64,000 bases of DNA from Luzula sylvatica (GCA_946800325.1 OX326960.1:49285355-49349354), one strand, 5' to 3'; shown: positions 1 through 14,742, counted from the stretch's first letter. Notes: generated from the letters alone by a model not told the origin. Translations and numbers: made by a program.

Positions 1-2000
1 GTGTCCGAAAGTTATTTAAAGTCATGTTTCCGCACTCCCTCATCCATGTTTAAAATTGGCCACAATTTGAGGGGGAGTGCTAATACGAGAATTCGCATCA
101 CTAAATTCGGGTTTAGTTGATACGAATGTCTTGATCATAAGTGGTAAAGGTCAAATATTTACGGTTTGATACTATAATCATCCATACACTTACAAAAAGA
201 CGAGAAAGGTATTTTGACTAGTATGTAGGTATGCTAAATGGAAAACGAATCGGGAAGACGTAATAACGGTTAACAAATATGCGTACCAAACTCAACATCA
301 TCACCTTGCACTATCAAGGGAGATAATGTCGCGACATAAATGGATGTTGATAAGTGTCACTCGAGGAGTTGTGGGTTTTAGTTCAAGACTCGAGCCCATG
401 GCTCGAGCTAGGTATGCACACTCTTGAGAATTACAATTGAGTTTCAAAATTCATTACGTTTTCGACTATTTTTTGAATACATCGCAAATGTTAAGAATCT
501 TTGTTAAAACCTATTTTACACTAAAAATCTTTTCATACATCTTTACAAAATGAAAAACTCAACATCAATTTGCGAAATTCATCTATATACAAGCCTAAAA
601 TTGCAAAAAACAACGATTTAGGGGGAGCTTGTATGTAGGGGGTGAAGGAAATACAGTTTCAGGATCAACCGTAAAAGTGTACACAAGGATAAACGAATGT
701 AGTCGTACATTCGTGGCCATAACTGTCAGTGGGAAAATCCGATTTGAATGGTTCAAATTGGGTTATATAGATAATTAGATTATCTATAACCTTCATGAGA
801 AATATATTTCAGATGAACGAAGTATTAGTGTCGTTTATGTGAAATACCGAAAGGGTGCAACAGTATGACATACAGTTAGTAAAACAGTCATAACTTTTGC
901 ATACGAACTCCAATTGGGCTGGGCCAAATTGGGTTGTGTAAATAATTATATTATCTACAACTTTCATGTTGGGTGATTTTCTGTCTGAGAAATTTATCAA
1001 TTTCGAAATGACAGAATACTGACCAGGTTCATGCAGTTTTCTGTGTGAGAGGGTGTATATTGGATATACATGCCTTTTGGCTAATCCTGATCCTATTAGG
1101 TATAAATAGGATACTTTCTCTCTCATCTTCACTAATGAAAATTCATCAGTTGAATCATTCTAAGCAATTGATTATTCTGCCCAATATACACAAGAAAAAG
1201 AGCAAATTCAGATTTGATCTTTAGTGAGTGAAAGGGTGCGAAGAGAGAGAAATCGAGAAAGGAGTTTCTCGAGTAATAGAGAATCGATTAGATCGAGCAA
1301 GTTCGCCGGTGCATCGTCTAGGCAGGTGCATCCGCGACCGACGTCTTGCGACTCACGGTGGATACAAGTAGAGGAGCGACAATTGTGGCTCTTGGATTGT
1401 GATCGACTCAAGGAGTGAGAAGACGGTCAACGAACGGTGAAAGACGCGTGGTATGGGACGCGCGGATTGTCACCAACGTGACAGGAGATAGAAGGCGGCG
1501 ATCAACCCTTCGTGCGTGATCAATTTCACGCTGGTATAGATCTATCCTTCTATTCGCATCGTACCCTCGAAGTCATGGTGTGATCTCGGGAATCGGGGAA
1601 TCGGACCGGGCCTTCATTCCGTTGCGCGGGCCCGGGGTCGAGGATATTCTCCTACAGGGGGAGCTTCTCGTATGATTACGCTCTATTTCCTTTTGATCCT
1701 TTTCAAAAAGGGGGAGAAGAGAAAATCATATGGAAAGTTACTCGATAATCGATTCAACTCTCCAAATCGACATTATTTTGAAATGAATCAAAAGGGGGAG
1801 TTTGTTGGTTCAAATTTCCTAGGGTTTGATTATCTCAAAATATGTCGATACCACTAATCTATTTGTGGGAGTAACATTTATAGAGATAGAAGACGTAACC
1901 CACAAAAGGATCAAAAGAAGAATCAAGACGTCGCAAGTCAAGACGGTGAAGAAACGATGGCACGAAAACGCATGATCAAGTGAAGACATCAAGACATCGA
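1..2000 (+). mobile_element. LTR-retrotransposon remnant (probably Copia-like)
   Basis: Several purine-rich, polypurine-tract-like blocks containing GGGGGAG occur near 70, 615, 1,656, 1,712 and 1,795. The first and last are followed by TGCTAATACG and TGTTGGTTC, which look like LTR starts. A TATAAATA box lies near 1,100, followed by a CT-rich leader, as in an LTR U3-R junction. The first codons read into the window end like the tail of a polyprotein, but no conserved motif is readable. No primer-binding site or intact gag-pol is visible. The element is degenerate and its limits are uncertain; a different LTR family is possible. Confidence 0.4.
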
Positions 2001-2149
2001 AGATTCCGCAAGTTGGGGTATCACATAAATCACTAAAACAACTTATATGTATCCCTAAACTTGTTTATGAATTATTAAGCTCAAGATTAGTCAAAGAAAT
2101 ATATTCGAAATCCATTAAAATGATGAAATAATAAAACAGATTTTTAGAA

Positions 2150-2725
2150 GCATGTCGGTTATAACGGACCTCAGGTCAGTTATAACGGACATACATAAAT
2201 ATGGTTAAAAAGAGCATGTCCGTTATAACGGACTACATGTCTGTTGTAACGGACATCCTGTCAGTTATAACGGAACTCAGGTCAGTTATAACGGACTTAC
2301 AGTAACCGTGTTAATAAGAGCATGTCCGTTATAACGGACCTCAAGTCAGTTGTAACGGAGTACATCAGTTATAACGGACCTAAACTCAGTTATAACGGAT
2401 CTAAACTCAGTTATAACGGACTTGTGAACTCACTTCAGAATAACCAATCATCTGTTGTAACGGAATCACCAATCCGTTATAACGGACATATACTAACCGT
2501 TGTAACGGAAGTCTCTCAGTTATAACGGAACCACATAATAAATTTGAAGTGCAGTCACAGAAAGATGTCGGTTATAACGGACCTAAACTCAGTTGTAACG
2601 GAGTATGTCAGTTATAACGGACCTAAACTCGGTTATAACGGACTATGGAATTTTCGAATATATTGCCTGTAACGGCTAATTTGACTTTGAGTCCGTTATA
2701 ACGGACCTCAGGTCAGTTATAAATC
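2150..2725. repeat. TAACGG short-repeat array with palindromic units
   Basis: About 21 copies of the hexamer TAACGG occur in roughly 560 bp, mostly within a 20-22 bp degenerate unit of the form CAGTTATAACGGACCTAAAC. Several units are perfect or near-perfect palindromes, GTCCGTTATAACGGAC (near 2,217, 2,324 and 2,692, with a one-base variant near 2,472). Variants replace TATAAC with TGTAAC. The array is bounded by partly inverted sequence: a left segment at about 2,075-2,112 is matched in reverse complement by pieces at about 2,650-2,745. Every unit carries a MYB-type core (CNGTTR or AACGG). No protein is supported; the open frame through it is only a translation of the repeat. Confidence 0.85.
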
Positions 2726-2759
2726 TTGAGCTTAATCTTGATTTCAACCAATATATTTT

Positions 2760-3060
2760 CCCAATCAAAAGAGAGAATCCTAGTTTTAAATCTTGAGCTT
2801 AATCATCTAAACATTCTTAGAGATTATTAGATCCAATTTCGAATCCACTACTAAACGATTCCCAACTTGCGTGACCGATCACGACTAGTTCGTTAGTAGT
2901 AAATTGTAATAAGCTAGTTACTAATTGTACCGATCGTAGTTTCTCTAAAATAAAATAAAAGAAACGAAAATAAAATAGAAATAAAAAAAAAGAAAGAGAA
3001 AATGTCCTAACTATGTACCGAGCGTAGTTTCTCTAATCGTCTCTTAAACCCGCTAGACGT
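2760..3060. other. AT-rich spacer, nothing recognised
   Basis: The stretch holds A-rich and AAAT-rich sequence between the TAACGG array and the LINE scrap. No coding, RNA or terminal-repeat signal is visible. Confidence 0.6.
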
Positions 3061-3400
3061 TAAACCCTAATAGCACAATCTTTAGAGTTAATCAACAATT
3101 CAAGCTCCATTGGATTTGGGCTACTAGGTCCTTGATGCACTCGATGACAAGGCTCGGCATTCGTCATTTCTTTTGGAATATTCGATTGTTGCGCTCTCTC
3201 CATAACGCCCAAATAGTTGCAAAGCACTTGCCGTCCCAAACCTTTGCTCCCACCTTTCCTCTCGTGGATCGAAACGCCCACCAAAAATTTGTGATCAAGT
3301 TCAGTGAAGTAGGGGCCCTCGGCTCTATGACCCCCCACACTTCCTTTGAGAAGGGGCACCCTAATTTTAAACCAAAACAAATCAAATAAATCACTAAACC
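3060..3400 (-). mobile_element. LINE 3' fragment (zf-RVT tail)
   Basis: On the minus strand a frame encodes FATIWALWRERNNRIFQKK near 3,164-3,230. This is the signature tail of the reverse-transcriptase zinc-binding region of plant L1-type LINEs. The same tail is found in the fragments near 29.4 kb and 59.8 kb. Only a few hundred bases remain, frames are broken, and no poly(A) or target duplication is clear. To its right (about 3,400-3,470), A-rich sequence with AACCGAAC-like words resembles the end of a hAT-type MITE. Confidence 0.65.
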
Positions 3401-3479
3401 AAAATAAATAAATCAAAATTGACCGATTCAGTTCGGTAACCAAATAAACTGAACCGTTCGAACATCCCTATGTAGGTGC

Positions 3480-4040
3480 TAAACAAATTATCTTCTCGTC
3501 TGGTATGTATTATCTCGTAGACACTTAGGAACTAAAATAAATATTTCGTGCATGAAATGCCGTCGTTAGCATATGAAATATCCACCAATCTCGTTTTTAG
3601 TTGACATGCAGCAACTAAGAAATATTAGATAGTAATTTAGAAATGTTTAAATAAATGGATGAAGTAAAATAATTGTCACTTTCCTGAGGTCTGTGGCGCT
3701 TGTCTCATTAGCAACGCATCAGGATCGTTTCCGTGGATCATATTTCCGACATTCTAAACGTTCATTTGAGACCGTATGTTTCTAAACTTTTAATTCTATA
3801 ATCACATTATAGTTTTACTATAGACATAAATTTAGAAAATTTAGTAAAAAGACAGTCTACGTAATTTAGATAATTGGATGTAATTTGGTTAGATTTTTGT
3901 GATTTTGTTATAAACCTTCACGTTGGAATGATTTTAATTTAATTATTATTATTTTGTCTTTTTCTTTTACTAGGAAGTAGTAACTGCATATTCAGATTTT
4001 ATTTGTACGTATATTTCTGTTCTATGGTAATGCACAAACA
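3480..4040. other. Intergenic region upstream of tRNA-Thr
   Basis: AT-rich sequence without a convincing frame or repeat. It ends with CAA-containing sequence immediately upstream of the tRNA gene, typical of plant Pol III start regions. Confidence 0.5.
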
Positions 4041-4044
4041 CAAA

Positions 4045-4118
4045 GCTTTCGTAGCTCAGTTGGTTAGAGCACCCGTTTAGTAAGCGGGAGGTCTTGAGTT
4101 CAACTCTCAACGAAAGCA
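4045..4118 (+). tRNA. tRNA-Thr (AGT)
   Basis: The 74-nt cloverleaf has a 7-bp acceptor stem (GCTTTCG with CGAAAGC) and discriminator A. The anticodon stem CCCGT/GCGGG encloses loop TTAGTAA, giving anticodon AGT (threonine). Boxes A and B are intact, no intron is present, and a T7 run follows within 15 nt as a Pol III terminator. It lies 207 bp upstream of the xylulokinase start codon on the same strand. Confidence 0.95.
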
Positions 4119-4324
4119 TCCATTCATTTTTTTCTTTTTTCTCCCCGATATTTCTGCAAACACTCGAAACACAAACAAACCCGTAACCATTTTGTTACAG
4201 AAGATCACAAACTCTCTCTATTCTTCTTCACTACATCATATCATCGATTCATCTTCCCCAACAAAACATTCCTATCCATTTCATCTGAATCTTTGTTTTT
4301 TTTTTGAAGGAGTTTATTTTGAAA

Positions 4325-7407
<3,083 letters not shown>

Positions 7408-7687
7408 ATAATAAATAAAGAAGAAAGTAATAATGTCATGATTGAATATTAAATAATTATTTGAGAAAAAATATATATGATATTCTCGATGTTTTGGAGG
7501 TTATATATGGAATTAATGAAATAAACCAACAAACTCTCTTCTTGCTTGTTTTATAATTTCACAAATAGAAAGCCATCATTGCTATATGCTTTTCTTTTCA
7601 AAAATATACACTCCCAAGCTCCAAGCCTCTAGTATACATTACCAACCGAGGCAAAATAAACTGTTTCAAATCAAATCCAAATCTTTT

Positions 7688-9404
7688 TCAAAGCGTGAAA
7701 TAAACCGGTACGGGATTCACCACTTCGATTTTCGAAACCGTAACATTACCAGTTACCATACTTTGACTCGCGGTCTCTTTAACCTCGAAAGGCCGTACCT
7801 GTGCAATTCTCTCCGGTACCACTTTCCCACCTTCCTCCACTCTCGCAAGCACCTCAAAGTGGGCCCTACCTTTCAGCGGCTTGGTTCGCCACTCTGGCAA
7901 ACCAACCCAATTCCCGTCTCCTTCGATATACTTTTTCTCCACTTCGAATACCATTTTCACATAAGTCTGAGCTGAAACTTGAGCCGTAAGTAATTTAAAA
8001 CTCCCTTTTTCTTGCCCCTTCTTCCCCAAAACCGAGGCTAATAACTCCTCGAACCCGCGTAGATTCGCGTTGGACCCGTTGACCGAAGTGAACGGCCATA
8101 AGGTGGTGGATTCTGATTCGTCCGCAACGGACCCGTCAAACGAGGACAGCTCTACGAGATCGGGTGCGAGGCGTTTGAGCTTTAGTCTATCGTTAGGGTT
8201 CGTCGAAGAAGGAGATGATGTCAGCGAAGTGGGGCCCACGATTCGGAGAGATAAAAGAGGTTTTTGAGAATTGGACTTAGAAGCCTGGCGTAAAGCTTGG
8301 GCGAGGTCCAGAAGACCTGAGGCTCGACGAGCTTGGTTCATCACGGTCCGGTTAAAAGGGAGTGGAAGCGTTAACGGGTTTCTGAGACTAACGGATCGGG
8401 CTCCCTTAACTGTCACGACCGCTCCGTCAGAGAGGACCACTTTTTTCAATGCTCCTGCTTCCACATCATGCTATTTGAAAGAAGAACAATTTTATTTAGA
8501 GAGTTGTAATGAAAAGTAAAATACAATGTGATAAATGAAATGTGGCGTACTGGTAAAGCGATTCGCATATCGTCTCCGTCTTGGATCCAGAGTTCCATTG
8601 GACCGGCAAGTTGAAAAGGGGGTAACTCAGGCAGAACCTTAATTTTCTTCTTTTGATTCATCTCAGCCAATGAATTTCGGTCATTGGATTCATCTCCACC
8701 GTTCGATTGGTGAACGAAGGGTAGATCTACGAAATTCCACTGGCTTATATCCTCTAATAGCTTGAGTGGGATTACATTTTTACCGATTTCTAGATCGAAT
8801 TCGTATGCTACAGCTTGGCCCACAAGGGCGTCACGGGTATCAAATCCAGAGATTTTGAAATCTGATGATTGGAGACCGAGACCTTTTACAATTGTGTCCT
8901 TCAAATCCTTCAAGGAGAAAGAAGGGAAATTATCAGTTTTTCGGAGGAGATATATCATAGTTTTTAGCTCTAATTCAATCAGAGAACACTTAATTAGTTA
9001 AATCTCAAATATTTAATATCTATAAATCAGCATATATTGTCCATTGCATTCCTAACTACTAAATCAGTACATTCAACAGTGAAAAATCATAATTAGTAGG
9101 CAAATAATCAGTACAGAAAAGAGAATTATCTATGCTAAACAGATAATTTCAAATTTTGGTAATTTCTCATTGATATGTTAAGTAGAAACATCAAATTTGA
9201 GGTTAAACCTTTCAAGAAACTCTAACAATATTAAAATCAACAGAGAAAATTACTCGAAATTGAGTAAACTTCACAAGTACTTACCGAAAGCGCCTTGGGA
9301 GAGGGAAGCGTTATAGTTTCTGAGGAGATCAACGCACTAGACAAATAAGCTTCGATCGCTAAAATCGTTAGTGAAATCGCAAGAAACTGCGAACTAATCT
9401 TCAT
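7688..9404 (-). CDS. Secreted/ER protein resembling TIN1 (tunicamycin induced 1), 3 exons
   Basis: Exons on the minus strand are 9285-9404, 8551-8967 and 7688-8470, all phase 0, giving 439 aa. The start at 9404 is chosen because it opens a clear signal peptide (hydrophobic residues 7-24 ending near SSA). Three N-glycosylation sequons (about N219, N310 and N421) fit passage through the ER. There is no second membrane segment and no C-terminal HDEL. I recall a plant-specific ER-stress-induced protein, TIN1, with similar length and layout, but I cannot align the sequences. The family call therefore rests partly on the promoter, which carries an exact ERSE and a UPRE-like site. The biochemical function is unknown to me. 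The gene converges on the xylulokinase gene, with 280 bp between stop codons, and looks intact. Confidence 0.85.
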
Positions 9405-9617
9405 CTTTCCCCTCCTTAATCAACCAAAAAAGAATCACAAATTACAGAAATGTAAAAAAATGCACGATAATCCGCAGCCGAGCTTCGCAATGATTTCCCT
9501 CAAATTATTCTTTCTTCTTCTTAAATTTGAGAAGGGGAAACTAATAACAACAGGAAGATTCACCACCCAACGCGCTACGTAGACGTACGCCGACCAATTG
9601 TAAACGAGGAAATTACA

Positions 9618-9636
9618 CGTGGAGGGATTCTATTGG
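9618..9636 (-). promoter_or_regulatory. ER-stress response element (ERSE, CCAAT-N9-CCACG)
   Basis: Read on the minus strand, in the direction of the downstream gene, the sequence is CCAAT, nine bases, CCACG, an exact match to the consensus ERSE. It lies about 215-230 bp upstream of the start codon at 9404. The CCACG half overlaps a CACGTG G-box. In known ERSEs, NF-Y binds CCAAT and an ER-stress bZIP (bZIP28/bZIP60 type) binds CCACG. Confidence 0.75.
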
Positions 9637-9642
9637 TTCTTG

Positions 9643-9652
9643 TGACGCGTAC
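9643..9652 (-). promoter_or_regulatory. UPRE-like element (TGACGCGTAC)
   Basis: The plus-strand decamer TGACGCGTAC matches the 3' ten bases of the plant UPRE-type site I remember as GATGACGCGTAC. It sits six bases beyond the ERSE, on the side away from the gene, so both fall within 35 bp. Confidence 0.55.
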
Positions 9653-9798
9653 TTGGAGTAAATAAACTGCTGGACGTAAAGAGCGTTATTAGAAATCGGG
9701 AAAGTAGTTTCCGGTTCTATCGTTTTACTAAAATCCCGGAAATCAAGACCTTGTTTTGTTGAGACAGCGCAAAAATAAGGGGTAAAAATTGAAAAATA

Positions 9799-9870
9799 AG
9801 GTCCCACCGAGACTTGAACTCGGGTTACTGGATTCAGAGTCCAATGTCCTAACCACTAGACCATGGGACC
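9799..9870 (-). tRNA. tRNA-Gln (CTG)
   Basis: On the minus strand the acceptor GGTCCCA pairs with TGGGACC. The anticodon arm TTGGA/TCCAG encloses CTCTGAA, giving anticodon CTG (glutamine). The T arm has GTTCAAGTC. No intron is present, and a T5 run follows. It is co-directional with the TIN1-like gene, 395 bp upstream of that start codon. Confidence 0.95.
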
Positions 9871-10646
9871 AATTGATGTTTGGAAGTAATATTAAAAAGT
9901 ATTTGTACTAGTAATAACGTACAGCAGTTTACAGCCCATGGCCTTAGGCCACTAAATTAATAGATATTGAAAATAAAGTTAATTTATTAAAACATATTTT
10001 AAAAAAAAACTGTAGATATTTTATTTCTATGTTTTTTTCATAGTTTCTCTTTACTATTCAAGGTACACAAGTTTAGACTGAAATTATGGGATATATAGAG
10101 CTTAAAGTAAAGAAAAAGTTTGTCGTATATGGAGATTTAACACACTACTGCACTAATAAATCCGTCAAATTATCTGATTTTAATAAAAGCTTTTTGTTTT
10201 TTTTTCGTTATAATTGATGTTATTTTGTTCTTTTCATTTGTGAGAATCCATTAGGCAATAGAGATATATGATATATCCCCATTTTTCGTCTCAGCAAAAC
10301 CATTTCGGCATATCATCATTAATACAAACACAAATGAAGATAAACCATTACGAAGACAAAAGATTTAAGAAAACATTGATTATCAACATATGTTATTGAC
10401 AACAAAAAAAGTATCGAGAAATACTTAAACGTAATTAAATAAAGTTACGACAAACTGGTATCTCGTAAATAGGTATTTTCGAATAGAATAAGCTGATTTC
10501 GATAATCAACGAGTCCTGAACCGAGAACGTGACATCTTTTTCAGGTTTTTTACCATTCAATTTTTACTAGTTATTTAAGATCGTTTCGAAATTGTTGCAA
10601 ATTAATAACGTATTCATCATTATTTGAGGACATTGTGTACCAAATT

Positions 10647-10986
10647 TGTTGGTAATACGGGATTTGAATATGTATTAGAATATGAATTTCTAATAAACAA
10701 AACTCTCTCTTATAATTCTAATAAGCTTTTATAAGTTTTTTTCTATTTTCTAATTGATATTTTAATATGTTCTTTTCAATGTCTAAGAGCCTATTTATAG
10801 GATCACTAATACTTGCATTACAAAGCATTACAAAACTTTTCCAAAACTTATTTCCTAAATTATTTTCCTATAATAAAATCTGTCCAATAATAATTTCCTA
10901 AATTACTTTCCTTAAAATAAACTTTCCCTAAAATTAATTGGGCTAATAAACTTAATAATTATTAATCGGGTTTGGACTTATTAACA
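10647..10986. mobile_element. Solo LTR (340 bp)
   Basis: The element starts TGTTGGTAAT and ends ATTAACA, so it has TG...CA ends with a TGTT/AACA inverted terminus. It is flanked by AAATT on the left (10,642-10,646). On the right AAA is followed by a Helitron and then TT, so the 5-bp target duplication is itself split by a later insertion. Copy B (near 15,665) has the unoccupied site. A minus-strand TATA-like word (CTATAAATAGG) near 10,795 suggests the LTR reads on the minus strand. Confidence 0.75.
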
Positions 10987-10989
10987 AAA

Positions 10990-11624
10990 CTAGGAATATA
11001 GCCCGCGCTTCGCTGCGGGATATATTATTTGATAAGAAATAATATAATTAGCAAAAATAATAATTTTATATATTATTTGATATATTATTTGATATATTAT
11101 TTCGCTGCGGGATATATTATTTGATATATTATTTGATAAGAAAATAGAAATATTTGTGTGAATAGTATTTTATTAAATTCAAAATAAAATAAAATTCTGA
11201 AAAAAACAAACAAAAAAACATAAAAGACGCAGCTTGGTACCAATCAAAAATATTATAATAAGCACAAAAAAACGCAGCTTGGTACCAATCAAAATTGTTA
11301 TAATAAGCAAAAAAAAAAAAAATAATACCAGCTGAGGCTAACAAAAAGTATTTGTGTGAAAAGTATTTTATTAAATTCAAATATTTTATTTAGAACACAA
11401 GACATATGTCAATTATATTTATTAATACGATGAAAAATTCAAATATTTTATTTAGAACACAAGATAAAATAAAAAAAAATTAAAAAAAAAATGTATGAAC
11501 AGTAGCAAACAGCGTTGTATGAACAGTGTCCGCAACGAACAGTATCGAACAGTGTTGTGTGAACAGTGTTCGCCGACGTGGCCTAACCATGTGTCTTGTA
11601 TTCTAAAATTAATGAGAGGGGGAA
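10990..11624 (-). mobile_element. Non-autonomous Helitron
   Basis: On the minus strand the 3' end is a GC-rich hairpin (CCCGCAGCGAAGCGCGGG) followed about 7 bases later by CTAG and a host T, the classic Helitron 3' terminus. The 5' end is near 11,623, where the minus strand begins TCCCCCTCTC. The interior repeats a roughly 60-bp AT-rich unit and several GAACAGT words. It sits inside the target duplication of the solo LTR, so it is younger. A sister copy lies at 38,771. Confidence 0.75.
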
Positions 11625-12452
11625 TTAATAAATTGATAAAATCAATTCAAGTCTAACAATATAATAGTCGAAACTTACTATGTCAACCTGTGGAAACTTG
11701 AAACTTGAAACTTGGAACTGAATCAAAAGAACCGTAACCGAGATCGATTGGGTGATCTGTAACTTATTTTTGGGATGGTCTCTGACGAAAATAGCATGAA
11801 AAAGGGAATGCGTTGAGTGTAGAGTTTACTAGAGATTGAGAAATGACGAAGAATGGAATAACAGATAAAAATAAGAACACGTTTTTTTTCATTGATGAAT
11901 GATATAATTACAAAGTATTTATTTAACTCGTTTGATACTTGGAACTTTGAGACTTGATTTAAAAACAAACTTAACATGTAGTATCTTTTTTAGCACATAA
12001 AACTAAATAGACGAATTAAGAAAATAAATAAATATATTGAGATTCAGTTTCTCCATCACTCCGCGCCCCGCGGTGACCCGGCCGATCAATAAAATTTTCG
12101 CTACAATAACTTTCTTGTAAGCTACTATACTTTTTCTTTTCTTATTCACCAGAGAATCGACTGAAAATCATATAATATAATACCTTGTTGATTTCTTCAA
12201 TTCGATTTCCTCTGATATTTTAAACTATAATTTAAACATTAACAAAAGATTTACCAAGCAAAATCATATTGAAAAAACTCTAATATGTGTAATGAATGTA
12301 CCAACAATTTATATGGTATGCATATGACAAAAGATAATCACGCCATTCATACTTGATGCGTTCATAATGCATGATGGTGAATAATTTATTCATTTAAACA
12401 TCATGACCAGTTTTTATTGGCATTAAAAATTTAATTTTTCATTTATAATTGA

Positions 12453-14121
12453 TCCATAAAAAAGGTGCAAGTCTAACAAGTGCTCTTAATTTGGATGCAC
12501 TTCATAACTATGACGTCACTTTTTTTAAAATAAAAACTACATGGAGTCAATATTCATATCCTTTTAAAAGAAAATAATTTTGAGATTTCACAATGGACTA
12601 CGTCACCTCTTTGACTTTCTATCATGTTATACTTTTCACTTTGTATTCAACATGTATTCAACATGTATTTGATTAATAAAATATTATATCGATATTTTAA
12701 CTTTTTTCCTTCACTCAACATGTATTTGTAAATTATTTCTACCAATATGATATTTAATAATTTTCATATTTGTTTGATGATATTCATTAATTTATTTTAT
12801 GATATTATATTAAACCAATATGGTATTTGATAATTTTCATATTTGTTTGATGATATTCATTAATTTATTTTATGATAATATATCAAAAAAATTCTTTTCA
12901 ACCTCATTATATTATTTCATCTCCTTTTTTATGTAACATGTTTATTTTAACTTTTTTCTTTCACTCAACATGTATTTGTAAATTATTTCAACCAATATGT
13001 TTGATGATATTCATTAATTTATTTTATTACATTATATCAAACCAATATGTTATTTAATAATTTTCATATTTGTTTGATGATATTCATTAATTTATTTTAT
13101 GATAATATATCAAAAAAATTATTTTCAACCTCATTATATTACTTCATCTCCTTTTTTTATGTAACATGTTTTTTTGTTAACTTTTTTCTTTCACTTCGTA
13201 TTCAACATGTATTTGTAAAGTATTTCTACCAATATGTTATTTAATAATTTTCATATTTGTTTGATGATATTAATTAATTTATTTTATGATATTATATCAA
13301 ACCAATATGTTATTTAATAATTTTCATATATGTTTGATGATATTCATTAATTCATTTTATGATATTATATCAAAAAAATTCTTTCCAACCTCATTACATT
13401 ACTTCATCTCCTTTTTTTGTGTAACATGTTTTTTTTTTTTGTTTATCTACGTATCTACGTGTACTAATGTTATCTATATGTACTAATGTAAAGTTGCATA
13501 ATTTGTTTTCTTTCCTTTAAATATAGGGCCCATATTTAATTTACATTCATTCAAAATTTCATAATTTTTCTTTCCAACCTCATTATATTACTTCATCTTT
13601 TTTTTTATGTAACATGTTTTTTTTGTTTTTTCATTTACATGTCTACATGTAGTAATGCTATATACATTTACTAATGTCATTTTGTCTATGTTTTATTTTT
13701 ATTATATATTTTTTCTTTCATTTAAATATAGGCTCATATTTAATTTACATTCATCCAAAATTTTATAATTTTTTTTTCCAATCTCATTATATTACTTCAT
13801 CTTTTTTTTTATGTAACATGTTTTTTTATCTTCATGTCTACATGTACTAATGTTATCTACATTTACTAATGTTATTTTGTCTATGTTTTATTTTTGTCAT
13901 AGACAAAAAAAATATTTTTCATGTTTTCTTTCCGACCTCATTAAGTACTTCATCTTTTGTATGTAATATGTTCATTTTTGTTTTATTTATATCTACACGC
14001 AATAATGTCCTTTTGACTATGTTTTATTTTTATTATCGACAAAACAAACAATAAGCAAGAAATATATATGTATTAAAATATATTGTAAATATTCGAAGCG
14101 AAGCGCGAGTTTTATTCCTAG
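12453..14121 (+). mobile_element. Helitron (non-autonomous, 1.7 kb) with internal tandem repeats
   Basis: It begins TCCATAAAAAAGG after a host A and ends with a GCGAAGCGCGAG hairpin followed by TTTTATTCCTAG and a host T, satisfying the A|TC...CTAG|T rule. Copy B near 19,010 has no such insert. The interior is tandemly repetitive: a roughly 180-bp unit containing ATTTTCATATTTGTTTGATG occurs about four times (12,720-13,400), then units with ACATGTACTAATGTTATCTA. No Rep/helicase protein is present; the short frames here are repeat translations. Confidence 0.75.
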
Positions 14122-14742
14122 TTGTATAAAAACAAGGATTTGGAAATGTAAGATGTAATTTTCTATTAAAAAGAAGTGTCAATTTTTTTATTGAAACAGT
14201 ATGAAATCTTCTGTAAAAAAATGTTTCAAATATGATTTTTTTTCTTAATTTTTCCTACTGAAATATACCACCAATCATGTTACAAGTATTTATTAGGAAT
14301 ATATATTTTTTATTTATTTAAACGGGTATATGATAAATAAGCAACTAGAGTCTAGACTCGATTTAATACATTAAAAAATTAATTTAAAACATGTTTTTAT
14401 CTTATTTGTTTAGTTTACCACTAATTATCGACACATCCATTGGTGTGGGGGATTTAGAAGAGGCAAGTATTATTTTTCCTTTTTTGTACTAGTTTTGTTT
14501 CGTATTTATATTGTATTAAACAATTGATTTTTTTCTCTCGGTTGTTATTTAATCATTTAATGAATATTTGGGTTTACAATTTTAAATTATATAATATTAT
14601 TTGTGCGAGAAATGTAATTATAAGAGGTGTCTAAGAAGTTTATTGTGTAAATTAACTTGAAATTAGACATTCATTTTTTTACTTGATTTTAAGGTACATA
14701 TAAGCAAACAACATACATGTATTATCAAGTATATGTATTCAT

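Larger units (their letters stand above)
10110..14740. repeat. Copy A of a dispersed tandem segmental duplication
   Basis: Five blocks recur in copy B: 10,130-10,490 (block 1), 10,505-10,646 (2), 11,625-12,070 (3), 12,180-12,450 (4) and 14,122-14,740 (5). Copy A is interrupted by a solo LTR plus a Helitron between blocks 2 and 3 and by a long Helitron between blocks 4 and 5. Similarity looks like roughly 80-90% by eye. No gene is visible in any block. Confidence 0.8.

Noticed and set aside
2322..2525. Small open frame with repeated SYNG/VVTE words
   Set aside because: It is simply the translation of the TAACGG repeat array.
2150..2725. CRISPR-like array of short repeats with spacers
   Set aside because: Units are adjacent and degenerate, 'spacers' are only a few bases, there are no cas genes, and the genome is a plant.
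12872..14054. Several Phe/Ile-rich frames of about 60 codons
   Set aside because: All lie in the tandem repeats of the Helitron and repeat one another; no family signature.
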